A stretch of 64,000 nt of DNA, taken from positions 56,941-120,940 of the forward strand of contig BOKF01000027.1 of assembly GCA_016860845.1 (NCBI GenBank). The letters run 5' to 3'. Origin of the DNA: Chloroflexota bacterium. GTDB taxonomy: Bacteria; Chloroflexota; Anaerolineae; 4572-78; J111. Below are positions 41,471-50,278 of the stretch, in pieces. Position 1 is the first letter of the stretch. Each line of letters opens with the position of its first letter. The notes under the pieces are model-generated. The model saw only the letters and a list, made by a program, of their open reading frames with translations, searched no databases and was not told where the DNA came from. The translations under genes and the position numbers were made by a program.

Positions 41471-43019
41471 CTCTCTTCCACTCACTTCGCGGCTTGCCGG
41501 CGCGGATCTCGGCCCGGCGGTGTTCGGCGAAGGCGTTGAGTTCTTCGGCAATGGCCGGATCGAGGGCCGGGGCCTGGTACTCCTTCAACATGCGCTTCCA
41601 GACAGCGTTGGCCCGCTTGTAAGTGTCGGCGCTGCCCTCTTCTTCCCACTTTTCGTAATTGTCCATATTAAAAACCGTGTGCTGGTAAAAAGCGGTTTCG
41701 TAATGGCGCATGGTATGCTGCGCGCCGAGGAAGTGCTGCCCTGGCCCCACTTCGGTGTAGGCATCCCAGGCAAAATCTTCGTCGGTCAGGCCGATGCCGT
41801 TGACAAAACGGGCCATCATGCCGCACATTTCCAGGTCGAGAATGAATTTTTCGTAGCCGGCAATCAGGCCGCCTTCCAACCAGCCGGCGGCGTGCAGCAC
41901 AAAGTTGACCCCGGCCTGCACGGTCGGCCAGATCGTGCCGGCCGACTCGTAGCCGGCCTGGGCGTCGGGGATGCGGGAGGCGGTGAAGTTGCCGCCGGAA
42001 CGGAAGGGTAGGTTGTAGCGGCGGGCCATCTGCGCCCCGGCGTAGAGGGCCAGGGCATCTTCCGGTGTGCCAAAGCAGGGCGCGCCGCTGCGCATGTCAA
42101 TATTGGCCAGGAACGAGCCGTAGATGCAGGGCGTACCGGCCTGGAGCATCTGGGCGTAGCAGATACCAAAAAGAGCTTCGGCGTTTTGCTGGGCCAGCGT
42201 GGCGGCCATGGTGCTGGGCGACATCGCCCCGGCGATGAGGAAGGGTGTCACCAGCACCGCCTGCTTGGCTCTGGCGTAGACCTCCAGCGCGCCGAACATG
42301 CGGTCGTCGAAACGCAGCGGGCTGGAAGCGTTGATTAAAGACAACGCCGCCGGGTTCTCGCGGATGGCCTCCGCCCCGAAGAGAATCTCGGCCATGATGA
42401 CGGTATCGCGCGCGTTCTCAGAATGGGTAACGCTGCCCATAAAACACTTGTCGCTCAGGGTGATGTGGGCCAGCAGCATGTCAAGGTGACGCTCTTTGAC
42501 GTCAATATCATTCGGCTCGACCAGCGTGCCGCCGTTGTGATGGAGATGCTGGGCCATGTAGGTCAGCTTGGCAAAGTTGCGAAAATCCTGAATCGTAGCC
42601 TCGCGGCGGCCCCGCTCGTAATCGCCGACAAAAGGCGGACCGTAGACCGGGGCGAAGATGGTTGTGCGACCGCCAAAGTTCAGGTTGTTGGCCGGGTTGC
42701 GGGCCAGTTGGATGAAGGTAGAGGGTGCCTGACGGACAAAGTGCATCAGCGTGTCTTCGTCAATCCGGACCAATTCGCCTTCGACGATAGCGCCATTGGC
42801 TTTGAAGGTTTCGCGGGCGGGGGGATAATCAATGACCAGGATACCGGGGTCTTGCAGCAGACGCATCGAGGCGCGGTGAATGGCTTCGACGCCTTCGGGC
42901 GAGAGCACTTCGGTCAGGGGCAGCTTGTTGACCAGGGGTTTGACGGCGCTGACAATTTGGGTCCCTGCCCGCGCCCGGCGTTCTTCGCGACGACTCGAAC
43001 GACGTTCTCGATCAGACAT
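41463..43019 (-). CDS. MttB-superfamily corrinoid methyltransferase (non-pyrrolysine)
   Basis: 518 aa, COG5598 trimethylamine/betaine methyltransferase fold. LTEVLSPEGVEAIHRASMRLLQDPGILV at the start, FGGRTTIFAPVYGPPFVGDYERG, and the C-terminal AYTEVGPGQHFLGAQHTMRHYETAFYQHTVFNMDNYEKW are family hallmarks. The frame is read straight through with no in-frame amber codon. It is therefore of the MtgB/MtpB/MtyB type that demethylates quaternary amines such as glycine betaine or proline betaine, rather than pyrrolysine-dependent trimethylamine MttB. The partner corrinoid protein is at 53.6 kb. Confidence 0.92.
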   Translation of the reverse strand: MSDRERRSSRREERRARAGTQIVSAVKPLVNKLPLTEVLSPEGVEAIHRASMRLLQDPGILVIDYPPARETFKANGAIVEGELVRIDEDTLMHFVRQAPSTFIQLARNPANNLNFGGRTTIFAPVYGPPFVGDYERGRREATIQDFRNFAKLTYMAQHLHHNGGTLVEPNDIDVKERHLDMLLAHITLSDKCFMGSVTHSENARDTVIMAEILFGAEAIRENPAALSLINASSPLRFDDRMFGALEVYARAKQAVLVTPFLIAGAMSPSTMAATLAQQNAEALFGICYAQMLQAGTPCIYGSFLANIDMRSGAPCFGTPEDALALYAGAQMARRYNLPFRSGGNFTASRIPDAQAGYESAGTIWPTVQAGVNFVLHAAGWLEGGLIAGYEKFILDLEMCGMMARFVNGIGLTDEDFAWDAYTEVGPGQHFLGAQHTMRHYETAFYQHTVFNMDNYEKWEEEGSADTYKRANAVWKRMLKEYQAPALDPAIAEELNAFAEHRRAEIRAGKPRSEWKREQ

Positions 43020-43029
43020 GGCTTACTCC

Positions 43030-43080
43030 TGAAAATAGTAGTTAGTAGACAGTAGACGGTAGACAGGGGTAGTACATCTC
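43030..43080. repeat. Heptad-repeat tract (AGTAGTT/AGTAGAC/GGTAGAC)
   Basis: Four consecutive 7-bp units upstream of mttB; the complementary arm is short. Confidence 0.65.
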
Positions 43081-43158
43081 TGCTACCTCGCCGGGTGCTC
43101 CGCACTCGGCAGGACCTTTTCATTAGGGGCGGCATACAGCCTGCTACTCTGTGAGCGG

Positions 43159-43836
43159 TTACAGGGCGGCGGACAGTTGCGTTTGAAAATCGGCAATGTG
43201 CGTCCGCATGATCTCGGCCGCTCGGCCGCCGTCCCCCCTTTTGATGGCGGCAATAATTTCCCGATGCTCGGCAATCGCTTCGTGCAAGCGGCTGACTTTG
43301 TGCAGGGAAATATACCAGAGACGGAGTCCATGCGTATACAGCCGCTCCAGGGTTTCTTCCAGGAATTCGTTGTGAGCGGCCCGGGCCAGCAGTTGGTGAA
43401 CCTGATGATCCAACTGCATCAACTGGTGGTAATCGCCGCGCTGGATTATCTCATCAGATTTCGCCAGCAGAGTTTCCATTTCGGCTATTTCAACCGGAGT
43501 TGCCCGTTCAGCAGCCAGACGGACCGCGTATATCTCCAATTCAAGGCGCATCTCGAAGATTTTCTGCAAGTCACTCAGGTTCAAGTCGGCGACGATGGTG
43601 CCCCGGCGCGGGAGAATCACGACCAGATTTTCCAGGGCCAGCCGCTGGAGCGCTTCGCGAATCGGCGTCCGGCCCAAATGGAGTTCGCTCATCAAATCGG
43701 ACTCGTTGAGCAGACTGGCGGGTGGCAGTTCGAGGGTGACAATTTTTTCTTTAAGAATACGGTACGCTGCTTCGCTCCGCGAGTCGTGATCAACTCGACG
43801 CTGGCGGGCAGCGGTAAGCAACGTGGCTGGCAGCAT
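43159..43836 (-). CDS. GntR-family regulator, FCD (FadR) subfamily
   Basis: 225 aa from the ATG at 43836; a TTG at 43875 would add 13 residues. N-terminal winged helix (EAAYRILKEKIVTLELPPASLLNESDLMSELHLGRTPIREALQRLALENLV) with the usual GntR recognition helix. The C-terminal FCD helical domain (LEIYAVRLAAERATPVEIAEME, LDHQVHQLLARAAHNEFLEETL) has the histidines that often bind metal and ligand. It lies at the head of the minus-strand amine-catabolism cluster, so it probably controls mttB and downstream genes. Confidence 0.88.
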   Translation of the reverse strand: MLPATLLTAARQRRVDHDSRSEAAYRILKEKIVTLELPPASLLNESDLMSELHLGRTPIREALQRLALENLVVILPRRGTIVADLNLSDLQKIFEMRLELEIYAVRLAAERATPVEIAEMETLLAKSDEIIQRGDYHQLMQLDHQVHQLLARAAHNEFLEETLERLYTHGLRLWYISLHKVSRLHEAIAEHREIIAAIKRGDGGRAAEIMRTHIADFQTQLSAAL

Positions 43837-43864
43837 CTTGGTAGAAAATAAACGGTCAGCAGAC

Positions 43865-43874
43865 TGATATATCA
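43865..43874. promoter_or_regulatory. Palindrome TGATATATCA, possible GntR operator
   Basis: Perfect 10-bp palindrome between the GntR promoter and its start codon, a usual place for autoregulation. Confidence 0.4.
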
Positions 43875-43897
43875 ATAATATATAATCGAGTTTGCGC

Positions 43898-43925
43898 AGT
43901 ATATTAGGATTTTGAAAGAAGTCAA
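43898..43925 (-). promoter_or_regulatory. Promoter of the GntR gene
   Basis: On the minus strand: TTGACT (43925-43920), 16-bp spacer, TATACT (43903-43898). Confidence 0.65.
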
Positions 43926-44130
43926 ATATCTAAAAACTAAATGTAAGGCGCCCCATTATTGAAGTTTTGCCCGCTTTCGCCCCAAAAGATAGGACATTTC
44001 TCCCATTTACTTGTCTTGATTGAAAACAAGAGGTGTGGTAAGATGAGCGGGCTTAGATGAAGATCAGATTTTCAAAATCTCTTCAACTTGGCCCAATTGT
44101 ATAGGTTAGTCAAATTTGGTGTAGGGTAAA

Positions 44131-44238
44131 GCTAACAACTTAGACAGTCAGCGCCAGGCTGTTTGAGTAAAAGGTAAGGCCCAATTTCCCAGGTTACGGC
44201 CGGGAAGTTGGGCCTTATTTATTGTATCTAAGTTAGCC
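44131..44238 (+). ncRNA. Structured 5' leader of the cohesin gene
   Basis: AACTTAGA (44137-44144) pairs with TCTAAGTT (44227-44234). This encloses a small CAGC/GCTG hairpin and a 16-bp stem, TAAGGCCCAATTTCCC (44175-44190) with GGGAAGTTGGGCCTTA (44202-44217, one G-U pair). The result is a three-way junction 30 nt before the ribosome site. No known riboswitch class recognised. The long stem could instead be a terminator. The rest of 43926-44130 shows nothing. Confidence 0.45.
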
Positions 44239-44270
44239 AAACCAATTATTATCAGCCGTAGGAGGTAAAA

Positions 44271-45503
44271 ATGAAAGAAAAGAAACAAGTTTTACGAGGA
44301 TTTGGGATTATTGTCCTCATCGTAGGCTGTTTGCTGGGCGCTAATTCAATCAACGTATTTGACGCATCGGCTTTTTCTTCGCCGGTCCCTGCACCGACTG
44401 ATGAGCCTATCCCTGCCGCAATGGTTTTGACAATTAATGGACCGGCATCCGTTAATGTTGGGGAGACGGTCCAACTGAGCGTTGAGGCCCAGGGTCTCTC
44501 TGGGAGCGGCCTGTACGGCGCGCAGTTTGAAATTCTGTTTGACCCGACCCTGCTCTCGGTCGGCAACTTGCAAATCAATCCTGATCTAAAGTATGTGCTG
44601 CAAAACAATGCCGACAATTCGCTGGGCAAAATCACGCTCGTGGCCAGCCAACAGGGCCACGTATCGGGTCTCACCGGCAATGTTACCCTGCTAACCTTCC
44701 AGGCGACGGCTCTCGCTGTCCCCGGTACTGCAACCCTCAGCTTCGCCGGGGTAAAAGTGGGTGATCCCCAAGCGCTCCCTTTGACCCTGACGCCTAAGAA
44801 TTTCACCCTCGTGATTAACGGTAGTCCGATTCCAGAAACACCAACGGCTACGCCTGAGACACCCACGGCCACCCCTGAAACCCCAACCGCCACCCCAGAA
44901 ACACCGACGGCCACACCGGAGACCCCGACAGCTACACCTGAGCCGCCAACCGCGACCCCCGAAACGCCGACGGCCACGCCCGAGACCCCAACCGCGACGC
45001 CGGAGACGCCAACCCCTGGCACACCCACTGCTACCCCAGAAACACCGACCCCTACCCCCACCACCGCCGCCGTCTCCGGCCAGGTGATCCTGCCGGGACG
45101 GGCCAACAACGATTGGTCGGGGGGAACGGTGACGATAGATGACACCGGGCAGAGCGCTAACACCGACTCCACCGGTAAATTCACCATTGCCGCAGTGGCG
45201 TTTGGGGCACATTCCTCCATCACTGCCGACAGCCCCGGCTACCTTCCGGCGGTGTGTACGGCCGTTACGATCATCACCCCCAATACAGCCTTGAGCAGTG
45301 TTAACCTCTTAAGTGGTGATATTACCGACGATGGCCACGTGGACATTGCCGATGCGACGGCAATTGGGGTGAGTTTTGGCCAGACAGGTTCGGGCTTGCC
45401 GACCGATATAAATCGTGATGGGATCATTGACATCTTTGACCTGATCCTGGTCGCCGTGAATTTTGGAGAAGGAACGCAAACCTGGAACTGTCTAACCCAA
45501 TAA
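44271..45503 (+). CDS. Secreted cohesin- and dockerin-domain protein
   Basis: 410 aa with an N-terminal signal/membrane segment (GIIVLIVGCLLGANS). A cohesin-like domain (about 52-178: VNVGETVQLSVEAQGLSGSGLYGAQFEILFDP and on) is followed by about ten ETPTATP-type 7-residue repeats (about 188-262). Next are a carboxypeptidase-regulatory-like domain (about 265-335, SGQVILPGRANNDWSGGTVTIDD) and a type I dockerin with two Ca-binding loops (GDITDDGHVDIADA and DINRDGIIDIFDL). Having both cohesin and dockerin allows self-assembly at the cell surface. AGGAGG precedes the ATG. It is not functionally tied to the betaine genes. Confidence 0.85.
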   Translation: MKEKKQVLRGFGIIVLIVGCLLGANSINVFDASAFSSPVPAPTDEPIPAAMVLTINGPASVNVGETVQLSVEAQGLSGSGLYGAQFEILFDPTLLSVGNLQINPDLKYVLQNNADNSLGKITLVASQQGHVSGLTGNVTLLTFQATALAVPGTATLSFAGVKVGDPQALPLTLTPKNFTLVINGSPIPETPTATPETPTATPETPTATPETPTATPETPTATPEPPTATPETPTATPETPTATPETPTPGTPTATPETPTPTPTTAAVSGQVILPGRANNDWSGGTVTIDDTGQSANTDSTGKFTIAAVAFGAHSSITADSPGYLPAVCTAVTIITPNTALSSVNLLSGDITDDGHVDIADATAIGVSFGQTGSGLPTDINRDGIIDIFDLILVAVNFGEGTQTWNCLTQ

Positions 45504-45536
45504 GCATCTAACCTTTCAATCGAATAGATTCTACAG

Positions 45537-45569
45537 GAAGCCTCTCGGCCTCATCAGCCGAGAGGCTTC
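45537..45569 (+). terminator. Strong hairpin after the cohesin gene
   Basis: Perfect 13-bp stem GAAGCCTCTCGGC / GCCGAGAGGCTTC with a 7-nt loop. The U-tract is weak, so termination efficiency is uncertain. Confidence 0.65.
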
Positions 45570-45601
45570 TCGTTAAAGCAGTGGTAGTCGAAACAAAGTG
45601 T

Positions 45602-45630
45602 TTGACATGCGGTCGAGACAATGCTATACT
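45602..45630 (+). promoter_or_regulatory. Promoter of the betaine-binding protein gene
   Basis: Perfect TTGACA (45602-45607), 17-bp spacer, TATACT (45625-45630). One of the best matches in the window. Confidence 0.8.
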
Positions 45631-45692
45631 CGCTCTCGCTGCAAGACGATAATCAGCCAACAGTTAAATCAAAAAAGGGTTGTGGTTGCAAA

Positions 45693-45744
45693 GTAAGTGA
45701 TGGAGTCCCAAAGCTCAGCTTTGGACTCCAAAACCATCACTTAC
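45693..45744 (+). promoter_or_regulatory. Long leader hairpin before the betaine-binding protein gene
   Basis: Outer stem GTAAGTGATGG (45693-45703) with CCATCACTTAC (45734-45744). Inner GAGTCC with GGACTC, and AAAGC with GCTTT around the tip. The stem ends 40 nt before the ATG. No T-tail follows, which argues against a simple terminator and for a role in mRNA stability or regulation. Confidence 0.6.
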
Positions 45745-45784
45745 AATCTAACCACTGCCAAAAAAGTTGCTCGAGGAGGAGAAA

Positions 45785-46819
45785 ATGTGTCGGAAACTTT
45801 TTAGCAAGTCGCTCTTTCTATCTCTGCTTCTGGTTTTGGCGGCGTTATTAGCTGCCTGCGGGGGTGCTGCCCAACCTGCCGCTCCGGCTGAACAAAAGCC
45901 GGAGGCGACCGAACCAGCCAAAGAAGAAGCGGCGGCTCCGGCAGAATCCAGCGGTGAAAAAATCACCATCAAGCTGGCCGAAAACCCCTGGACCGGCTCG
46001 GCGGTCAATGTGGCAGTCGCCAAAATAATTCTTGAAAAAGAGTTAGGGTATCCGGTCGAGATCGTTACCATTGACGAGAACGCGCAATGGGCGGCCCTGG
46101 CCAAAGGCGACCTATCTGCCAGCCTGGAAGTGTGGCCTTCGGGGCACGCCGAGAATGTCAAACAGTATATAGATGAGCAGAAAGTTGTAGAGAACGGCGG
46201 CGAGTTAGGCGTGGTCGGCAAAATTGGCTGGTACGAGCCGGCTTACGTAGTGGAAGAGCATCCCGAATTAGCTACATGGGAGGGGTTCAAAAACCCGGAA
46301 CTGGCTGCTCTGTTCAAAACCGCCGAAACCGGGGACAAGGGCCAATTCCTGGCCGGCGACCCCAGTTGGGTGCAGTATGACGACCAGATTATCAAAAATT
46401 TGGGCCTGAATTTGCAGCCGGTGGTGGCCGGTTCAGAACAAGCGGTGTTGGCGCAGCTCGATTCGGCTTACAGCCGCAAAGAGCCGATCCTCTTTTATTT
46501 CTGGACGCCGCATTCGGTTCATGCTAAATACGACTTAACCGAAGTCAAGCTGCCGGCGTATTCGGAGGAGTGCTATGCCAAAACGGAGTCAGGCGGCGTG
46601 GATTGCGACTACCCATCCGATGTCCTCTTTAAGATTTTCTGGAAAGACCTCCAAAGTAAAGCGCCTGATGCCTACAAAGTGCTCAAAAACTTTAAATATA
46701 CCACCGAAGACCAGATCGGTATGATCGCGGCGGTTGAACTGGAGAAAAAGAGTTCGGCAGAGGCCGCCCAGGCCTGGGTGGATGGGCATCAAGATGTCTG
46801 GAAAGCCTGGCTGCAATAA
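45785..46819 (+). CDS. Glycine betaine/proline betaine ABC transporter substrate-binding lipoprotein
   Basis: 344 aa. Signal with lipobox LAAC (SLLLVLAALLAACGG), then an Ala/Glu/Pro-rich linker and an OpuAC-type binding domain (ITIKLAENPWTGSAVNVAVAKIILEKELGYPVE, SASLEVWPSGHAENV, EPILFYFWTPHSVHAKYDL). GAGGAGGAGA precedes the ATG. Its permease and ATPase are on the opposite strand 1.3-5.5 kb away, so expression is set separately. Ligand specificity within betaine-type compounds is not readable here. Confidence 0.88.
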   Translation: MCRKLFSKSLFLSLLLVLAALLAACGGAAQPAAPAEQKPEATEPAKEEAAAPAESSGEKITIKLAENPWTGSAVNVAVAKIILEKELGYPVEIVTIDENAQWAALAKGDLSASLEVWPSGHAENVKQYIDEQKVVENGGELGVVGKIGWYEPAYVVEEHPELATWEGFKNPELAALFKTAETGDKGQFLAGDPSWVQYDDQIIKNLGLNLQPVVAGSEQAVLAQLDSAYSRKEPILFYFWTPHSVHAKYDLTEVKLPAYSEECYAKTESGGVDCDYPSDVLFKIFWKDLQSKAPDAYKVLKNFKYTTEDQIGMIAAVELEKKSSAEAAQAWVDGHQDVWKAWLQ

Positions 46820-46860
46820 GGCTGTTAAAGAAACTCTAAAAGTAAATTAGATGGCATGGT

Positions 46861-46899
46861 AAAACCCCCGGTCCCGGCAGGCACTGGGGGTTTGTTTTT
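46861..46899 (+). terminator. Rho-independent terminator after the binding-protein gene
   Basis: AAACCCCC (46862-46869) with GGGGGTTT (46886-46893), 16-nt loop, followed by GTTTTT. Confidence 0.85.
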
Positions 46900-46925
46900 A
46901 CTTCACCGGCTAAAAAGGAGGAGAT

Positions 46926-48047
46926 ATGGCTAAGTATATTGGTATTTTGACCGCAGGCGGCGACAGCCCCGGCCTGAACGCGGCGATTCGCGGTATTGGT
47001 AAAGCGGCCCAGACTTCGTTTGGCATGCAGGTCATCGGCTTTCGCGACGGCTTCCGGGGCCTGATGGAAAACCGGACCACACGGCTAGACGGTCCAGCCC
47101 TCTCCGGGATTTTGACCATTGGCGGCACTATTTTGGGCACCAGCCGCGACAAGCCGGAAAGCATGCCGATGGGCGGCAAAACAATGGATATGACCGACGT
47201 GATGGTTGAAAATTACCGCAAACACCACCTGGATGCCCTGGTCTGTTTGGGCGGCGGCGGGACGCAGAAGAATGCGCTGACCTTGCTCAAAAAAGGATTG
47301 AATATCATCACTTTGCCCAAAACCATTGATAATGACGTGGCCCTGACCGACGTGACTTTTGGCTTTGACACGGCCCTGGGCATTGCCACCGAGGCCATTG
47401 ACCGGCTGCACAGCACGGCCCACAGCCACCACCGCATCATTGTTGTCGAGGTGATGGGGCATAACGCCGGCTGGCTGGCCCTGGGCGCCGGGATTGCCGG
47501 CGGCGCGGATGTAATCCTGATCCCCGAAATCCCCTACGACGCCCACAAGATTGCCGAGGCCATTCGCCGGCGCAGCCACGGCGGCAAAGGTTTTAGCATC
47601 ATTGCCATTTCTGAAGGGGCGATGTCCAGGGAAGACGCAGCGGTGATCCGGGCAGCCGAGAAAAAGAAGGAGAATGCCAAAAACAAAGAGGACAAGAAAA
47701 AGGCCGCAACGGAACTGGCCGAAATCAGAGCCGGGCAAGCGGGCGGCACGCTGCGGCTGTCCAGCCAACTGGAAGAGCTGACCGGCCTGGAGACGCGCAT
47801 GACAATTCTGGGGCATGTCCAGCGCGGCGGCACGCCTTCGGCGGTGGACCGGCTGCTGGCGACCCGCCTGGGAACAGCCTGCGCCACGTTAATCAACGAG
47901 GGCGTCTCCGGGGTCATGGTCGCTGCCCGCGGTGACGGGGCTGTTCCGGTCCCCCTGGAAGACGTAGTCGGTAAACGCAAAACCGTGCCGCTCGACCATC
48001 CCTGGCTTGACAGCGCCCGCCGCTTGGGGACGTGTATGGGGGATTGA
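46926..48047 (+). CDS. 6-phosphofructokinase family protein
   Basis: 373 aa. [17 protein letters not shown] at the N-terminus, catalytic TIDND at residues 133-137 preceded by Lys132, and [24 protein letters not shown]. The usual GGDG[ST] motif reads GGGGT (109-113), so the Mg-binding Asp is Gly. Lys132 is the residue seen in PPi-dependent or mixed enzymes. A Lys/Glu-rich insert lies at about 240-268. The phosphoryl donor therefore cannot be decided from the sequence. Strong ribosome site AAGGAGGAG. It stands alone between terminator-type structures. Confidence 0.85.
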   Translation: MAKYIGILTAGGDSPGLNAAIRGIGKAAQTSFGMQVIGFRDGFRGLMENRTTRLDGPALSGILTIGGTILGTSRDKPESMPMGGKTMDMTDVMVENYRKHHLDALVCLGGGGTQKNALTLLKKGLNIITLPKTIDNDVALTDVTFGFDTALGIATEAIDRLHSTAHSHHRIIVVEVMGHNAGWLALGAGIAGGADVILIPEIPYDAHKIAEAIRRRSHGGKGFSIIAISEGAMSREDAAVIRAAEKKKENAKNKEDKKKAATELAEIRAGQAGGTLRLSSQLEELTGLETRMTILGHVQRGGTPSAVDRLLATRLGTACATLINEGVSGVMVAARGDGAVPVPLEDVVGKRKTVPLDHPWLDSARRLGTCMGD

Positions 48048-48115
48048 AGGCTAAGGTGGAGGCTAAGGCTAAGGGAAGAAAAGTCTAATCTCAGCCTTAG
48101 CCTCGGCCTTTCTAA
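48045..48115. repeat. Inverted repeat (GGCTAAG units) between convergent genes
   Basis: GAAGGCTAAGGTGGAGGCTAAGGCTAAGG faces CAGCCTTAGCCTCGGCC. It separates pfk and the permease gene and could end both transcripts. Confidence 0.7.
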
Positions 48116-50265
48116 TGTCCCTGCGCTCCCGCCTCACGCTTTTTGCCCCAGGCCTGGGTAATCCGGTCAATGACAATGGCCAGGATGACAATGGCCAGGC
48201 CGGCTTCGACGCCGCGCCCGGTCTGGTTTTTGGCCAGGCCGATAACCGTTTCCAGGCCCAGCCCGCCGCCGCCGACCAGGCCGGCGATAATGACCATCGA
48301 GAGGACCATCATAATGGTCTGGTTGACGCCGACCATGATCGAGGGCAGGGCCAGGGGCAGTTGCACTTTGAACAAGGTCTGCCAGGGCGTCGAACCAAAC
48401 GCCGTCGCCGCCTCGATGGTCTGGGCCGAAATTTCCCGGATGCCGAGGTTGGTCAGCCGGATGGCCGGGGGTAAAGCATACAGCACCGAAGCGATAATGC
48501 CAGGGACCCGTCCCACGTTAAATAACATAATGACCGGCACCAGGTAAACAAAAGGCGGGATTGTCTGGAGCGTGTCCAGCACGGGCCGCAGAAAGGCGGC
48601 AAAGGCGTCACTGCGGGAGGCCAGGATGCCCACCGGGATGGCAATCAGCAGGGAGACAATCACCGCCACAATGGTCTGGCTCAGCGTATCCATCGCGTTC
48701 TCCCACATACCCAACAAGCCGATGAAAAACATCCCTGCTGCCGTAAACAGGGCCAGCCGCCAATCCACCGCTGCCCAGGCCGTCAGCGCGACCGCCAAAA
48801 TGACGACGAACCAGGGTAACTGCTGTTGCAGCAAGAGACGCAGCGGGTTCAAAAAGTAAATCGTCAAAAAGTCGCTTAACGGGCCGGTGCCGATCGGCAG
48901 GTCGCCGATGCGGTACAAATTATCCCGCGACCAGGCCACGGCGGCATCAACCGGGCCGCGCAGCGACAGGTTCCACGAGGCGGGAAATTCGTTAAGGAAA
49001 GGGATCAACCGGCTGATGAGCAGCAGCACCACCAAAAACAGCACCGCGGCCAGAGTGTAAGAGTAGGTCCGCAGGAGGCCGGGGGTGGCTTCGGCGGCGT
49101 GTTTGTAACCGAGGGCGCGCACCAGGGGACTAATCAGGACGGCCACGCCGGTCGCCAGGCTTTTGGCCATGCCGGTAAACACGCCATAGAGGCGGGTCAG
49201 CCCCTGCTCGATAGACCAGATCACATCAAATCGCGCCCACTTGCTGGGGAATAGTCGAAAGTCGTGCCCCTCCTGGGGCCGGTGGGTGAAGTCAATCTTG
49301 CTGGCGGCGTGGCTGACCCGGTCGAGGATGATGGCCATAAAGACGATGGCCAGGCCGGCTTCCAGTCCCTGGCCGACCTGGAGGCGCTGCAAAGCCACCA
49401 GCACTTCCCGCCCCAGGCCGCCGGCCCCAATCAGCGCGGCGATGACGACGATGCCCAGGGCCATCATAATCGTCTGGTTGACGCCGACGATGAGCGAGGG
49501 CATGGCCAGGGGAATCTGCACCTTGAAGAGGGTCTGCCGTTTGGTTGAGCCAAAGGCGGCGGCGGCTTCGATGGTGGCGGCAGGCACCAGGCGGATGCCC
49601 AGGCTGGTCAGGCGGATGGCCGGAGGAAGGGCGTAGATCACAGTTGCGACCACGCCGGGGACGCGGGCGATACCAAAGAAGAGAACCACCGGGATCAGGT
49701 AAACAAAGGCGGGCATGGTCTGCATGCCATCCAGAATAGGCCGCAAGCCGGCCTCGAATTTGTCATAGCGGGCCGACAGGATCCCCAGCGGAATGCCAAT
49801 CAGCAGGGCAATGAAAACCGACACGCCCATCAAGGCCAGGGTTTGCATGCTGGCATCCCACAGGCCGACCAGGCCCATAAACAGCAGGCCGACAACGCAC
49901 AGCAGCCCCAGCCGCAGACCGCCCGCGTACTGGCCCAGCAGGAACATCCCGGCGATAATAACCGGCCAGGGCAGCCACAGCAAAAAGTTTTCCACGCCCC
50001 TGATGCCGACGTCAATCACGTTGCTCAGCGGGTCGAAAAAGTAGACAAACAGGGGGTGCTCGGCCCGGTGGCCGATGACCCAGCCCTGGAAATCGTCAAT
50101 CGGCTGGCGCAGGCCGATGTTCCACGCCGCCGGGAACGGACCGACCTCAAACGGCATCACGTTGAGGAGCAGGATCAGGAGGATGAGCGCGCCAAACGCG
50201 CCCAGCACCCACCCGTCGCGCTTGCGCAGTTCAAAATAAGTGTTCAGGCGTTGTAGATTGACCAT
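48112..50265 (-). CDS. Glycine betaine ABC transporter permease, tandem double-domain
   Basis: 717 aa, about twice a usual ProW. Two full binding-protein-dependent permease domains follow one another, each with about six membrane segments and an EAA-type loop. The halves are clear duplicates: the first has YALPPAIRLTSLGIRLVPAATIEAAAAFGST, the second YALPPAIRLTNLGIREISAQTIEAATAFGST. A charged linker of about 60 residues joins them. This gives a covalent dimer for the transporter. Same strand as the ATPase gene, which lies upstream beyond an alpha/beta hydrolase gene. Confidence 0.9.
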   Translation of the reverse strand: MVNLQRLNTYFELRKRDGWVLGAFGALILLILLLNVMPFEVGPFPAAWNIGLRQPIDDFQGWVIGHRAEHPLFVYFFDPLSNVIDVGIRGVENFLLWLPWPVIIAGMFLLGQYAGGLRLGLLCVVGLLFMGLVGLWDASMQTLALMGVSVFIALLIGIPLGILSARYDKFEAGLRPILDGMQTMPAFVYLIPVVLFFGIARVPGVVATVIYALPPAIRLTSLGIRLVPAATIEAAAAFGSTKRQTLFKVQIPLAMPSLIVGVNQTIMMALGIVVIAALIGAGGLGREVLVALQRLQVGQGLEAGLAIVFMAIILDRVSHAASKIDFTHRPQEGHDFRLFPSKWARFDVIWSIEQGLTRLYGVFTGMAKSLATGVAVLISPLVRALGYKHAAEATPGLLRTYSYTLAAVLFLVVLLLISRLIPFLNEFPASWNLSLRGPVDAAVAWSRDNLYRIGDLPIGTGPLSDFLTIYFLNPLRLLLQQQLPWFVVILAVALTAWAAVDWRLALFTAAGMFFIGLLGMWENAMDTLSQTIVAVIVSLLIAIPVGILASRSDAFAAFLRPVLDTLQTIPPFVYLVPVIMLFNVGRVPGIIASVLYALPPAIRLTNLGIREISAQTIEAATAFGSTPWQTLFKVQLPLALPSIMVGVNQTIMMVLSMVIIAGLVGGGGLGLETVIGLAKNQTGRGVEAGLAIVILAIVIDRITQAWGKKREAGAQGH

Positions 50266-50278
50266 GGTGCTACTCCTC

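Noticed and set aside
41463..43019. Pyrrolysine-containing trimethylamine methyltransferase
   Set aside because: The frame is full length without an internal amber codon, so it belongs to the non-pyrrolysine MttB group.
44175..44217. Simple rho-independent terminator before the cohesin gene
   Set aside because: The stem is strong but the tail is TTATTTATT rather than a U-run, and it is enclosed by a longer-range stem, so it is listed as part of a structured leader instead.
44252..45223. Val/Gly-repeat frame opposite the cohesin protein
   Set aside because: Produced by reading the ETPTATP repeat backwards; the plus frame has a signal peptide, ribosome site and known domains.
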